A stretch of 64,000 nt of DNA from Chitinophagaceae bacterium. Its GTDB lineage: Bacteria; Bacteroidota; Bacteroidia; Chitinophagales; Chitinophagaceae. Numbering within the stretch: position 1 is the first letter of the stretch; each line of letters starts with the position of its first letter. A program made the translations under genes and the position numbers. The notes beneath the pieces were generated by a model, which ran no database searches, had not been told where the DNA came from, and was given only the letters and a program-made list of their open reading frames with translations. Shown in pieces: positions 44,494-54,538 of this stretch. Location of the stretch: positions 124,001 through 188,000 of the forward strand of contig JALHNJ010000006.1 in the NCBI GenBank assembly GCA_022843585.1. The letters are read 5' to 3'.

Positions 44494-46482
44494 TTAGTCA
44501 GGTTTCTTCCCGTCTAAAAAAGTATTAATAGTACTTATTTGTGTTTGATTATTCTGGTCTGTTTTGACCTCGTAATTACTATAAAATTTTTCAACTCTGG
44601 AGTTGTTGCTATGCAACTCCATATTGCGGCGGATATAAGCCGGCACGGTTTCAAACTCATTATTGGGGTCAGCAGCATTTACATTAAACGACAAGTTTCT
44701 CAACTTGTGTAATCTCTCCGCTGCCCTACGTTGTTGTTCTTCGGTTTCGTCCTGCAGTGCAGGATCCTCAACCTCGGAGGACAAAGGTGCTTGAGTTTGG
44801 TAGGCCAAAGTTACATCCGCCGCTGGAATGTCATCCCGTTCTACGATTTGCATTTGCAAGTCAAGGAGTTCATCCTCTTCATTGCTGGCAACGTTTGGTG
44901 AGGGGACCGGTTCTTCGGCAGAGATAGTTGAGGCATTGGCCTCTGCTTTTGGTTCTGCGTAGATATTGGACGGTCTGGCCAGGTAACCTCCCGATGCTGC
45001 AGCCACAGGAGAGCTACTATCTTTAATACTGAGTATCAGCTCAGCATCTTTTTCTATAATCGGTTGGGGAACGGATTGTAATTGATTAGCTGAAATTATA
45101 CTTTCATCTTTTCCTACAATTGACATTTTGCCAACAGTAGATGTACTTGTCATTTCATCCGTAGTATTACTAAGTATTTTTTCGTTTGCATGTAAAACAG
45201 GAATTGACTTCTCTGTTTGCAATTCAAAGTGAATAATCTCAGCTACTTCTTCCTTCAAATCTGTAAAATCTATAACAGGAGCCATTATGATTGGTGGTTC
45301 CTCTACCAATTTCGGCATCAGATAATCTTCTTGCTCTATAACAGGCGATTGTAGAGATGCTTCCATAACTTCCATCTCTTTTTCTGCTACTTTATCTATT
45401 TGATCACTCTTTACTATCCTTAGCGGTTTCTCCTCTTCCACTTTACCCAACACCATTACAATTTTCTCTTCTGGTTTTGGTTCTTCTTTTTTAACTACAG
45501 GTTTAGCAAATGGATCTTTATGTTCAAACCCAGTTGCAATTAAAGTGATGCCAATTTTATCCCCGAGTGTGCTATCATAGCCCATACCAAGAATAACATC
45601 GGTGCCATCACCAGCTTGTGCTAATAAATAATTCTGAATTACTTCTACTTCATCCATCGTAAACTCATGTTCACCAGCCGATGAATTGATATTAATAAGA
45701 ATCCATTTAGCTCCCTTAATATCGCTATCATTCAGCAATGGAGAATTCATGGCTTCTTCAATGGCCCGTTGTGCCCTGTGTTCGCCTGATGCTTCTGCAT
45801 TACCTAATATTGCTACACCTCCATTACGCATAACAGTACATACATCTGCAAAGTCAACATTTATCTGACCGGTACTGTTAATTACATCTGTAATACATTT
45901 TGCTGCAGTAGCTAATACATTATCTGCTTTTTCAAATGCTTCTCTCATTTTCAAATTGCCAAACTGGTGGCGCAACTTGTCGTTGCTAATCACTAACAAG
46001 GTATCAACATAACCTTTCAATACTTTTATTCCTTCTTCTGCCTGCTGTTGTCTTTTCTTTCCTTCATAAGCAAAAGGTGTGGTAACAATACCAACTGTAA
46101 GTATGCCAAGATCTTTACAAATTTTTGCAATAATAGGAGCACCACCTGTTCCAGTTCCACCACCCATACCAGCCGTGATGAACGCCATCTTGGTATTTAC
46201 TTCCAATATGCGTTTGATTTCTTCTAACGACTCTTCGGTTGCCTGACGACCAATATCAGGATTAGCACCTGCACCCAACCCTTGTGTAAGATGGGGTCCA
46301 AGTTGAATTCTGTTAGGTATACCACTATTTGCTAATGCCTGTGCATCTGTATTGCATATAATAAAATTAACGCCGTCAATCTGCTGACTGAACATGTGGT
46401 TCACCGCATTCCCACCGCCACCACCTACACCAATCACTTTCAGGATGGACGATTGTTCTTTTGGCAAATCAAAATGAATCAT
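44494..46482 (-). CDS. ftsZ: Cell division GTPase FtsZ with a very long C-terminal linker
   Basis: 662 aa; tubulin homologue that forms the cytokinetic ring. The GTPase core spans about 1-325, with GVGGGGGNAV (18-27) and the tubulin signature GMGGGTGTGGAP (105-116). A poorly conserved, acidic, probably disordered linker of about 280 residues follows (rich in Glu, Pro, Ser, Val). The conserved C-terminal peptide that binds FtsA is recognisable as VPAYIRRN, but about 45 further residues follow it, so the peptide is not at the very end. Most FtsZ proteins have 350-450 aa. It is the last gene of the dcw cluster, 55 nt after ftsA, and followed by a strong terminator. Confidence 0.97.
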   Translation of the reverse strand: MIHFDLPKEQSSILKVIGVGGGGGNAVNHMFSQQIDGVNFIICNTDAQALANSGIPNRIQLGPHLTQGLGAGANPDIGRQATEESLEEIKRILEVNTKMAFITAGMGGGTGTGGAPIIAKICKDLGILTVGIVTTPFAYEGKKRQQQAEEGIKVLKGYVDTLLVISNDKLRHQFGNLKMREAFEKADNVLATAAKCITDVINSTGQINVDFADVCTVMRNGGVAILGNAEASGEHRAQRAIEEAMNSPLLNDSDIKGAKWILININSSAGEHEFTMDEVEVIQNYLLAQAGDGTDVILGMGYDSTLGDKIGITLIATGFEHKDPFAKPVVKKEEPKPEEKIVMVLGKVEEEKPLRIVKSDQIDKVAEKEMEVMEASLQSPVIEQEDYLMPKLVEEPPIIMAPVIDFTDLKEEVAEIIHFELQTEKSIPVLHANEKILSNTTDEMTSTSTVGKMSIVGKDESIISANQLQSVPQPIIEKDAELILSIKDSSSPVAAASGGYLARPSNIYAEPKAEANASTISAEEPVPSPNVASNEEDELLDLQMQIVERDDIPAADVTLAYQTQAPLSSEVEDPALQDETEEQQRRAAERLHKLRNLSFNVNAADPNNEFETVPAYIRRNMELHSNNSRVEKFYSNYEVKTDQNNQTQISTINTFLDGKKPD

Positions 46483-46537
46483 AGTTGTTGAATTAAGTAA
46501 TTAGTAATGATTTTTAGTTGTCTGGTGTTAGCTCCTT

Positions 46538-47908
46538 TTATAAATGCTTGTCTTCCTCTTCCTTAAACAAATCAATAATCCCATCTTTGAATTTGCCCCA
46601 GAAGTTGTTCAATCCCTTTCTTCTCTTTCCTGTATCTACTGCTGCTTCTTCAACAGTCACTATAACTTCTTCTGTTCCATTATTCTTTAATCCGTCGGGT
46701 ACTTCGACTTTTTTGTATTCCTTTTCAAATTGCTTGCGGTTATGTTCATAATCATCATACCCTTTCAATATTAGTCCGATACAAGTAGAGTAAGTAGGTT
46801 TAGCCAATTCTTCAATATGACCAGCAGCTAAGTGTTCGTTCGGGAACCCAATTCTTGCAGGTAAGCCAGTTACATATTCTGTTAATTGAATAAGATGTTT
46901 TAATTGAGAACCACCACCGGTAAGAATGATACCACCATTCAACATGCGATTTTCTAAACCAACTTGTTTTAAATGATACGTAACAAAATCCATGATCTCA
47001 CTCATTCTTGCCTGGATAATATTTGCCAGGTTTTTTACACTGATCTCTTTTGCAGGCATTCCTCTTAATCCGGGAATAGTGATATAGGCATTTGCTTTTG
47101 CTTCATTCGCCAATGCACTACCAAACTGCACTTTCATTTGCTCCGCCTGTGTTTTCAATACACCTAAACCAGTTTTAATATCATTGGTAATATTTTCACC
47201 AGCGAAAGGAATTACAGCCGTGTGTTTCAAAATACCTTCATAGAAAACAGCTAGGTCAGTTGTCCCACCACCAATATCAACGATGGCCACACCTGCTTCC
47301 AAATCTTCCTGTCCCATTACAGCAGAAGAAGAGGCTAATGGTTGCAATACTAAATCTTTAGTAAACAATCCGGCCTTTTCTACACTGCGATTGATATTCT
47401 TGATCGCATTTTTATCACCCGTAATGATGTGAAAATTTGCACCAATCTTTACACCGCCATATCCAATTGGATTAGGAATGTTTTGAAAATTATCAACGGT
47501 GAATTCTTGTGGAATCACATCAATTATCTGATCACCTGCAGGAATATATGTTTTATACTGATCATCGATCAGCTGATCAATTTCACGTTGTGTAATTTCT
47601 TCATCTGTCTTCTGACGAACAATATCGCCTCTTGTCTGCAAACTTTTTATGTGGTGCCCCGCAATACCCACATACACTTCGTTCACATCCAGGTTAGGAT
47701 TGGATGCAAAACAATTTTCCAATGCACTTTTAATTGCTTTAATCGTTTCATCGATGTTCAGCACCTGACCATGCTTCACACCATTGGAGTTGGATTTTCC
47801 GAATCCAAGAATCTCCAATTTGCCAAACTCATTTTTGCGTCCGGCAATTACAGCGATCTTGGTGGTACCAATGTCCAGACCGACAATAATGGGTTGTTCG
47901 TTGTTCAT
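46538..47908 (-). CDS. ftsA: Cell division protein FtsA
   Basis: 456 aa, actin-fold ATPase that tethers FtsZ to the membrane. Phosphate-1 motif IVGLDIGTTKIAVIAG (8-23), phosphate-2 VAIVDIGGGTTDLAVF and adenosine motif GIILTGGGSQLKHL are present; the 1C domain replaces actin subdomain 1B. The C-terminus (NNFWGKFKDGIIDLFKEEEDKHL) is the amphipathic membrane-targeting helix. It lies upstream of ftsZ and 215 bp downstream of ftsQ; the gap contains a dispersed repeat. Confidence 0.97.
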   Translation of the reverse strand: MNNEQPIIVGLDIGTTKIAVIAGRKNEFGKLEILGFGKSNSNGVKHGQVLNIDETIKAIKSALENCFASNPNLDVNEVYVGIAGHHIKSLQTRGDIVRQKTDEEITQREIDQLIDDQYKTYIPAGDQIIDVIPQEFTVDNFQNIPNPIGYGGVKIGANFHIITGDKNAIKNINRSVEKAGLFTKDLVLQPLASSSAVMGQEDLEAGVAIVDIGGGTTDLAVFYEGILKHTAVIPFAGENITNDIKTGLGVLKTQAEQMKVQFGSALANEAKANAYITIPGLRGMPAKEISVKNLANIIQARMSEIMDFVTYHLKQVGLENRMLNGGIILTGGGSQLKHLIQLTEYVTGLPARIGFPNEHLAAGHIEELAKPTYSTCIGLILKGYDDYEHNRKQFEKEYKKVEVPDGLKNNGTEEVIVTVEEAAVDTGKRRKGLNNFWGKFKDGIIDLFKEEEDKHL

Positions 47909-47974
47909 AATTGATGTTTTTAGTTGTTGTTGTTATCGAAATCGTTCGTTTTTTTTTATTTACCAAGCACCTTT

Positions 47975-48019
47975 GCTACTATCATCGTTCCTTGCGTCGC
48001 ACTCTTCACCGTTCTGTTC
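47975..48019 (+). repeat. Dispersed intergenic repeat, copy 3, inside the dcw cluster
   Basis: CTACTATCA and TTGCGTCGCACTCTT recur here as in copies 1 and 2, followed by CGTTCTGTTC, similar to copy 1. It sits between ftsQ and ftsA. The rest of the gap 47909-48123 is low-complexity T/C-rich sequence on the plus strand. Confidence 0.7.
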
Positions 48020-48123
48020 TATGCTCACCATTTTGCCAACTCACTATTCATCTGTATCATTTCATCTCTGCGTACTCTCCGTGATACTCTCTATCTTTCC
48101 TTCTTCTCCTTTAAACTCTTAGC

Positions 48124-49248
48124 CTAATTATATCCTCCATTCGCTTCCTCCGCTACTACCTTAGCCGGCATTACCGCTTTTGGTTTCTTAGGTGCTGGTT
48201 TAGGTTTTGGGTCTTTATCTTTCGTTACTTTATTATCTTTTTTCACTGTCATTTTCGGTAAAGTAGATTTCAAAGGGTTAGGACTTTTGTTCTTTGCAGG
48301 ATTGTTCATCAAATTATCCTGCAGGGATGGATCGGGAGTGGTGGCTGAATCTTTTTCTAATTTCACTACTGGTGGCAAAGCTCTTATAACAGTATCGTTC
48401 TCTGCCTCAATTGACTGACGCAGTAATTTTTCTACATTTTTTCTCAATTGTATTGAATCAACTTTTGCATTGCCTGCATACTTTGATGTGACTACTTGTC
48501 CCTTATACTGCACATCGATCAATTTGTACTTATCAAATCCGGTCTTGCTTAATACTTGTTTATAAAAAATCATTAGCCGGTTAAACTTTTTATCTATATT
48601 TTCTCCGTTCCCCAATTTTACCAGGTGATTACCAACAACTGGTACCATTTCAAAATTTCGCTCCGGCGTAATATCTATTTGTGCCACCTGCGATTGCCAG
48701 AAGCCATCATTGTTAACATAATTGGCAACTGTTTTTACTTCCATTAATAAAACACTATCTTTTCCTATTAATTTTTTCTTTTCCGGAAAACCGGTAAAAA
48801 CAGGAACCCTTGCACTTAACTTATCCGATAATGGGATTCTATTTCCTACACTATCTATGTAAAAAGAATTCCCTGCTGTAGTAAACACTCTTGCCACAGG
48901 TTCTTTCTCTGTAACCGTTACATGCAACACATCTTTGTTGTCAAAATAAAGTTCAGCCTCATTTATCCAGGTATTATGCTCCAGCATTTGCTCCAACTCA
49001 TGAAGGTTAAAAGAAACCACCGGCTCACCTTTAATATCTCCTTTAGTCGCTTTCTTTAATAACAGCTCCACATCTTTCTGATCTATAAATAAATTTTTAT
49101 CTGCTCCTTTTAGTGTAATAACATAATCACTGCAATGCCCTTTTTTCTTGGAGCTGATGGCAGCCATTAACAATATGAACATGCCGCCGCCAATACATAG
49201 CCAAATGGCAACAAACAATATTCTCTTTATGGTTGATTTTGCATTCAC
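48124..49248 (-). CDS. ftsQ: Cell division protein FtsQ
   Basis: 374 aa. One N-terminal membrane helix (about 9-31, ILFVAIWLCIGGGMFILLMAA) is followed by a POTRA domain (about 42-115: YVITLKGADKNLFIDQKDVELLLKKA ... WINEAELYFDNKDVLHVTVTEKEPVARV) and the FtsQ beta domain. The C-terminus carries an extra Lys/Pro-rich tail of about 90 residues (KDKDPKPKPAPKKPK). FtsQ links FtsA/FtsZ-dependent assembly to FtsL/FtsI and FtsW. The start is GTG at 49248, 2 bp after the murC stop. Confidence 0.92.
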   Translation of the reverse strand: MNAKSTIKRILFVAIWLCIGGGMFILLMAAISSKKKGHCSDYVITLKGADKNLFIDQKDVELLLKKATKGDIKGEPVVSFNLHELEQMLEHNTWINEAELYFDNKDVLHVTVTEKEPVARVFTTAGNSFYIDSVGNRIPLSDKLSARVPVFTGFPEKKKLIGKDSVLLMEVKTVANYVNNDGFWQSQVAQIDITPERNFEMVPVVGNHLVKLGNGENIDKKFNRLMIFYKQVLSKTGFDKYKLIDVQYKGQVVTSKYAGNAKVDSIQLRKNVEKLLRQSIEAENDTVIRALPPVVKLEKDSATTPDPSLQDNLMNNPAKNKSPNPLKSTLPKMTVKKDNKVTKDKDPKPKPAPKKPKAVMPAKVVAEEANGGYN

Positions 49249-49250
49249 TC

Positions 49251-50675
49251 TTATATAACTTTTAATTCATTCTTAATCGGTTCTACCAGCATGTCAATGT
49301 CGCCTGCGCCTGCTGTTATTAATACTTCTCCAAATTCTTTATTCAATGTATTTGCGTAATTCTCCTTTATCCAATTCAACAACTCTTCTTTTCCTAACAC
49401 CCTTTTATTATCACTCTTCATTTTATCTACTATCATTTCGCTACTTACTCCTTCAATCGGCAACTCTCTGGCCGGATAGATAGGCAACAAAATCACTTCG
49501 TCTGCCAAATCCAGTACTTCTGCAAATCCATCTGCCAAATCTCTTGTTCTGCTGTACAAGTGCGGTTGAAAAATGATCGTACATTTTTTTTGCTTGAACA
49601 AGGTTTTTGCTCCGTTTATCAAAGCCCTCAGTTCTTCTGGGTGGTGGGCATAATCATCAACAAACACTAATCGTTCATTTTTAATGACATACTCAAATCG
49701 TCTCTTCACTCCCCGAAAATTTTCAACCGCTGCTTTGATTCTTTCATTATCTATTCCCAAAGAACTGGCTACCGCAATGGCAGCAACAACATTTTCTACA
49801 TTATGCATTCCTCCCATATTCAGTTTCACATTCTCCAGCATATTATCCGGCATCATCACATCAAACTCATAACTTCCATTCATCATCCGGATATTCGCTG
49901 CATACACATCCGCACTTTCATTCTGCAAACTATAAGAGAGATATTCTTGCGATTTCAACTCTTTTGTTCTCTCCAATCCGAATTTTCCTATTACTACTCC
50001 ACCCGGTTTCACCCGGTTACTAAAATCAATAAAAGCCTGCTCCACCGCTTCTGCTGTACCATATATATCCAGGTGATCAGCATCCATGGCTGTTATAATG
50101 GCGACATCAGGACTCAACTTCAAAAAACTTCTGTCATACTCATCCGCTTCTATCACACATACATTTCTTTCACTGCTCCAAAAATTGGTTCCATAATTAA
50201 CAGCAATACCACCCAAAAATGCATTACATCCAAATCCACTATCTCTTAACAAATGCGCCACCATGGTGGTAATGGTTGTTTTGCCATGTGTGCCTGCAAT
50301 ACATATATTAAAAGAACTCTCACTAATTATTTGTAATACATCACTTCTCTTTACCACTTTATATCCGCTCTCTCTATAATAAACAAACTCTTTGTGTTCA
50401 GCTGGTATCGCTGGTGTGTAAACGACCAGGTCGACTTTCTTCGGTATCAGATCAACATTCTCTTCATAGTGAACGGCGATTCCACTTCCTTCCAACTCCT
50501 TTGTCAATACCGTTGGTGTTTTATCGTATCCGCTTACTTTCACACCACTTGCATTAAAAAATCTTGCGATGGCACTCATTCCAATTCCCCCGATCCCGAT
50601 AAAATACACCTCGTTCATCTTTTCAAACCCCCGGAAAGGGGCATTCATAAGGACAGTATTAACTTGTACGTTCAT
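49251..50675 (-). CDS. murC: UDP-N-acetylmuramate--L-alanine ligase
   Basis: 474 aa; adds L-alanine to UDP-MurNAc. VYFIGIGGIGMSAIARFF is the N-terminal MurC Rossmann motif, GTHGKTTITTM the ATP loop, and EADEYDRSF and DYAHHPEE further family motifs. The ATG at 50675 leaves a 5-bp gap after murG, in line with the 2-6 bp spacing of neighbouring genes, and gives 19 residues before MNEVYFIGIGG. A start at that second Met (50618) would also fit the family. Confidence 0.96.
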   Translation of the reverse strand: MNVQVNTVLMNAPFRGFEKMNEVYFIGIGGIGMSAIARFFNASGVKVSGYDKTPTVLTKELEGSGIAVHYEENVDLIPKKVDLVVYTPAIPAEHKEFVYYRESGYKVVKRSDVLQIISESSFNICIAGTHGKTTITTMVAHLLRDSGFGCNAFLGGIAVNYGTNFWSSERNVCVIEADEYDRSFLKLSPDVAIITAMDADHLDIYGTAEAVEQAFIDFSNRVKPGGVVIGKFGLERTKELKSQEYLSYSLQNESADVYAANIRMMNGSYEFDVMMPDNMLENVKLNMGGMHNVENVVAAIAVASSLGIDNERIKAAVENFRGVKRRFEYVIKNERLVFVDDYAHHPEELRALINGAKTLFKQKKCTIIFQPHLYSRTRDLADGFAEVLDLADEVILLPIYPARELPIEGVSSEMIVDKMKSDNKRVLGKEELLNWIKENYANTLNKEFGEVLITAGAGDIDMLVEPIKNELKVI

Positions 50676-50680
50676 GATTC

Positions 50681-51769
50681 CTAAATCACTTTCAAAATTT
50701 CTTCTGCTATTTTCTTATCTGCATCGGCAATTGCTAATGCAGATATATTTTCTATCAATTCCCGTTGCTTGCTTTCATCCATCGACAATTCAATTGTCAT
50801 AAAAACTAACTTTTGCATTGCTTCGCTATCTCTTACCATCATTGCGGCATTCTTTTTTACCAGCGTCATTGCATTCACAGTCTGATGATCTTCGGCGGCA
50901 AATGGGTAGGGTACGAATAAAACGGGCTTTTTAACAACACATAATTCTGCAACAGTCATAGCTCCCGAACGGGCTACTACAATATCAGCTGCTGCATAGG
51001 CATATTCCATTTGCGTAATAAAATCATTTACCCAAACTGAACTTATTCCGTTGGTTCGTTCTTTTGCTTTTGCCGAATAGGGTTTTCCTGTTTGCCAGAT
51101 AATTTGCAAGCCTGCTTTTAATAAATTATCCAACTCTTTATAAATTGCTTCGTTGATGGATTTCGCACCAAGGCTTCCGCCAACAACCAGAACAGTTTTC
51201 TTTCCTTCTTCTAGTGAAAAGAATTTCAATCCTTCACTTTTGGTAATTGTTGATTCCGCTATTGCTGTTCGCACAGGATTTCCTGTTATCGAAATTTTTT
51301 GACTAGGAAAGAACTTTTCCATTCCGTCAGTTCCTGTAAAAATTCTCCTGGCTTTTCTTCCCAGCATAATATTCGACCTGCCTGCAAATGAATTAGACTC
51401 ATGAATAAAAGTCTTTATTCCTCTTGCCTGTGCAAATCGCAATACCGGAAAACTTGAATAACCTCCCACACCGATTGCCGCATCGGGTTTGAACTTTTTA
51501 AAAATTGTTCGTACCTGTAAAAAACTTTTTAGCAACTTATAAGGCAAACCAATATTTTTTATCAAAGAGCTGCGGTTGAACCCCGCTATATCTAATCCTA
51601 CAATTTTATATCCTGCCTGCGGCACTTTTTCCATTTCCATTCTTCCCTTTGCACCTATAAATAGTATCTCGATACTTTCATCCATTTTTTTCAGTGCATT
51701 TGCAATGGCAATGGCCGGAAAAACATGTCCTCCTGTTCCACCTCCTGCTATGATCACTCTCTTCACCAT
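50681..51769 (-). CDS. murG: UDP-GlcNAc:lipid I N-acetylglucosaminyltransferase
   Basis: 362 aa, GT28 glycosyltransferase that converts lipid I to lipid II at the inner face of the membrane. The N-terminal glycine loop GGTGGHVFPAIAIANAL (9-25), GVGGYSSFPVL and HESNSFAGRSN in the first domain, and VVGGSLGAKSIN, ARSGAMTVAEL and PYPFAAEDHQTVNA in the UDP-GlcNAc domain are all present. It lies between ftsW and murC with gaps of 4-5 bp. Confidence 0.97.
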   Translation of the reverse strand: MVKRVIIAGGGTGGHVFPAIAIANALKKMDESIEILFIGAKGRMEMEKVPQAGYKIVGLDIAGFNRSSLIKNIGLPYKLLKSFLQVRTIFKKFKPDAAIGVGGYSSFPVLRFAQARGIKTFIHESNSFAGRSNIMLGRKARRIFTGTDGMEKFFPSQKISITGNPVRTAIAESTITKSEGLKFFSLEEGKKTVLVVGGSLGAKSINEAIYKELDNLLKAGLQIIWQTGKPYSAKAKERTNGISSVWVNDFITQMEYAYAAADIVVARSGAMTVAELCVVKKPVLFVPYPFAAEDHQTVNAMTLVKKNAAMMVRDSEAMQKLVFMTIELSMDESKQRELIENISALAIADADKKIAEEILKVI

Positions 51770-51773
51770 ACAG

Positions 51774-53042
51774 TTATTTTACATCTGCAATAGCAGCTTT
51801 TCCTTCCAGCTGTTCCACATTTCTTGCTACACTTAATATAATACCGATAGCCAAACAGGTAAATATGAAACTCGTTCCTCCCATACTAACCAGTGGCAAC
51901 GTAACTCCCGTTACTGGAAACAAATTCACCGTAACTGCCATGTTTGCTACAGCTTGTATTGCCAGTGTAAAACTTAATCCTAATGCGAGAAATGCTCCAA
52001 ACGCATACGGACATCGTTTATAAATTCTAATGCATCGATATAAAAACACTAAATAAATAAACATGATAAATGCGCCACCGATCAATCCGTACTCTTCCAT
52101 AATAATGGCATAAATAAAATCGTTATATGCCTGCGGTAAATAATCTCTTGTTGTGCTATTTCCCGGACCAACACCAAACATTCCTCCTTTTGCAATGGCG
52201 ATCTTCGCCTGGTTTACCTGGTAGGCCCCTTCATCAATGTCTTTACTACCATAGATAAAGCTTTCCATTCTTCCTATCCAGGTATCTACTCTTCCAAATA
52301 ATGTAGAAGAAGATTTTTTTGCTGCAACTACGGCATCCTCATTTTTTTCTTTTCCATGCCGAATAACAGCAGCCGAAATCAGGAATACGATTGGTATCAA
52401 TGCAACTCCAATCGTCATTAATAAATGTTTAGTACTAACACGACCGATAAACATTAGTAATAAACAGCTTGCTCCAAGTAATAAAGCAGTAGAAAGATTT
52501 GCTGGTGCAATTAGTGCACAAGTAATAGCTACCGGTGCGATAATTGGAAGAAATCCTTTTTTAAAACTTTTTATTACCTCCTGCTTTTTACTGATAAGCC
52601 TTGCCAGATACATGAACAAAGCCAGCCGTGCAAAATCAGATGTCTGCATGGTCATATTAATTAACGGCAGGCGAATCCAGCGACTTCCTTCATTCATCTT
52701 TACACCAAAAAATAATGTATAAAATAAAAGAGGCAAGGAAATAAGAAATGCAATTTGAGCAGCCTTCGAATAGAAAGTATAGTTAACCAGGTGGGCAAAA
52801 TAAATTACCATAATACCGGCCAGGATAAAAGCTACTTGTTTAAAGAGATATATCTCTGTGTTGCCTTTATAATTTTTATAGGCCAGCGAACCTGTAGCAC
52901 TATATACTGCCAACAAAGAAACCAACGTCAACAATATCACCAACGCCCAAATAACCTTATCACCTTTCGTTTTACTGAGCAGGCTATTTGTGTTAAATGT
53001 GTTTCTAAACTCGTTTAATCGTATGTCTCTTGTTGCGTCCAT
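51774..53042 (-). CDS. ftsW: Division-specific SEDS glycosyltransferase FtsW
   Basis: 422 aa, polytopic SEDS protein that polymerises lipid II at the septum with FtsI. About ten helices are visible. Family motifs: YFAHLVNYTFYSKAAQ, GSRWIRLPLINMTMQTSDFARLAL, the long extracytoplasmic loop with GVGPGNSTTRDYLPQAYNDFIYAIIMEEYG, and the C-terminal GVTLPLVSMGGTSF. In this position of the dcw cluster it is FtsW rather than RodA. Confidence 0.95.
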   Translation of the reverse strand: MDATRDIRLNEFRNTFNTNSLLSKTKGDKVIWALVILLTLVSLLAVYSATGSLAYKNYKGNTEIYLFKQVAFILAGIMVIYFAHLVNYTFYSKAAQIAFLISLPLLFYTLFFGVKMNEGSRWIRLPLINMTMQTSDFARLALFMYLARLISKKQEVIKSFKKGFLPIIAPVAITCALIAPANLSTALLLGASCLLLMFIGRVSTKHLLMTIGVALIPIVFLISAAVIRHGKEKNEDAVVAAKKSSSTLFGRVDTWIGRMESFIYGSKDIDEGAYQVNQAKIAIAKGGMFGVGPGNSTTRDYLPQAYNDFIYAIIMEEYGLIGGAFIMFIYLVFLYRCIRIYKRCPYAFGAFLALGLSFTLAIQAVANMAVTVNLFPVTGVTLPLVSMGGTSFIFTCLAIGIILSVARNVEQLEGKAAIADVK

Positions 53043-53048
53043 TATTTA

Positions 53049-54389
53049 TTATAATTCTTTCACGGCATGTTTAAATTGATTGCCCCTGTCTTCATAATTT
53101 TTAAATAAATCAAAGCTGGCACAGGCGGGGCTAAGCAATACCACATCACCTTTATCGGCAAAATGAAAAGCTGCATGCACCGCTTCAGCTGCTGTTGATG
53201 TATTTACAATAGTGCTCACAGTATTACCAAATGCCTCATGAATTTTTCTGTTGTCTGTTCCAAGGCAGATAATTGCTTTTACTTTTTCTTTAACCAATTC
53301 GTCGATCAAAGAATAATCATTCCCTTTGTCTACTCCGCCCAAGATCAACACGGTTTGTTTGGTCATGCTTTCTAATGCATACCAGGTAGAGTTAACATTA
53401 GTGGCTTTACTATCATTAATAAACTCCACCCCCCTTACCGTTGCTACATGCTCCATGCGGTGTTCAAGACTTTGAAAATCTTGTACCGCATCCCGGATCT
53501 TTTCTTTCCGGATATCCAATGTTGTTGCGGCTACACAAGCTGCCATAGTGTTGTATTGATTATGTTTCCCTTTCAGGGCAAAATCAAATACACTCATCGT
53601 GGTAAAATCTTGTCCCGTTCTTACGTACATATCCCCGTCTTTAATAAATGCACCGTTTGGTAGTTCTCTTTTCATACTTATTGGCAGTTGGTTAGATTGA
53701 ATATTGAACTGGTTTAAATATTTAATTGTTATCTCATCATCAGCGCAGTAGATAAAATGATCTTCCGGTTGCTGATTCATTGTTATTCGAAATTTGCTTT
53801 TTATATAATTCTCAAACTTATAATCGTAACGGTCAAGATGATCTTCTGTAATATTGGTTAGTATAGCTATATCCGGCCTGAATGTTTTTATATCATCCAA
53901 TTGAAAACTGCTAACCTCTACTACATACAATGGTTTTGGATCTTTAGCTACTCTTTTAGCAAATGAATCCCCGATATTTCCTACCAATGCACAATCCAAT
54001 CCTCCTTCTTTGCAGATATGATAGGTCAGAGCTGTTGTTGTTGTTTTTCCGTTGCTACCGGTGATGGCAATTATTTTGCTTTCACCTTTAAAACGATAAG
54101 CCAACTCTATTTCACTGATCACATCAATACCTTTTTCCCTTATCTTTTTCACTATCTCACTTTTCTCTGGAATGCCGGGGCTTTTCATTACTTCATCGGC
54201 ATTCAAAATTTTTGACTCCGTATGCAGGCCTTCTTCAAAATCAATTCCTGCATTTTGCAATTCGTTACGATACTCGTTTTTCAAAGAACCTCCATCGGAA
54301 AGGAATACATCATACCCCTGCTGCTTTGCCAGTAGTGCGGAACCCACACCACTTTCGCCTCCTCCCAATATGACAAACCTTTTTCCCAT
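53049..54389 (-). CDS. murD: UDP-N-acetylmuramoylalanine--D-glutamate ligase
   Basis: 446 aa; adds D-glutamate to UDP-MurNAc-L-Ala. FVILGGGESGVGSALLAK is the N-terminal nucleotide-binding motif, GSNGKTTTTALTYHI the ATP loop, and FQSLEHRMEHV and NDSKATNVNSTWYAL the MurD signatures. The frame opens at a TTG two codons earlier; the ATG at 54389 is the better start. A 6-bp hairpin (CCGTGT/ACACGG, 54400-54416) lies just upstream within the 149-bp gap to mraY. Confidence 0.96.
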   Translation of the reverse strand: MGKRFVILGGGESGVGSALLAKQQGYDVFLSDGGSLKNEYRNELQNAGIDFEEGLHTESKILNADEVMKSPGIPEKSEIVKKIREKGIDVISEIELAYRFKGESKIIAITGSNGKTTTTALTYHICKEGGLDCALVGNIGDSFAKRVAKDPKPLYVVEVSSFQLDDIKTFRPDIAILTNITEDHLDRYDYKFENYIKSKFRITMNQQPEDHFIYCADDEITIKYLNQFNIQSNQLPISMKRELPNGAFIKDGDMYVRTGQDFTTMSVFDFALKGKHNQYNTMAACVAATTLDIRKEKIRDAVQDFQSLEHRMEHVATVRGVEFINDSKATNVNSTWYALESMTKQTVLILGGVDKGNDYSLIDELVKEKVKAIICLGTDNRKIHEAFGNTVSTIVNTSTAAEAVHAAFHFADKGDVVLLSPACASFDLFKNYEDRGNQFKHAVKEL

Positions 54390-54538
54390 GGTCAATAATC
54401 CGTGTACGGAACACGGTTCTTCATAAGCATTGGACTTTCAATACAACTGCACCACAATTCGATTGATCAGAACATTAGTCTTCTAAGGGGATAATGGATG
54501 GGTTTTTCAAGTAATATATTTCTCAAAAGCAATTAGTC

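Noticed and set aside
44494-46482. Frameshift or fusion as the cause of the long FtsZ
   Set aside because: The frame is continuous, composition is uniform and the conserved VPAYIRRN peptide occurs near the end, so the length reflects a real linker.
50618-50675. Treating the first 19 residues of MurC as an inserted repeat
   Set aside because: The stretch contains a short CCCC/GGGG dyad but no tandem units; it is better explained as an uncertain start.
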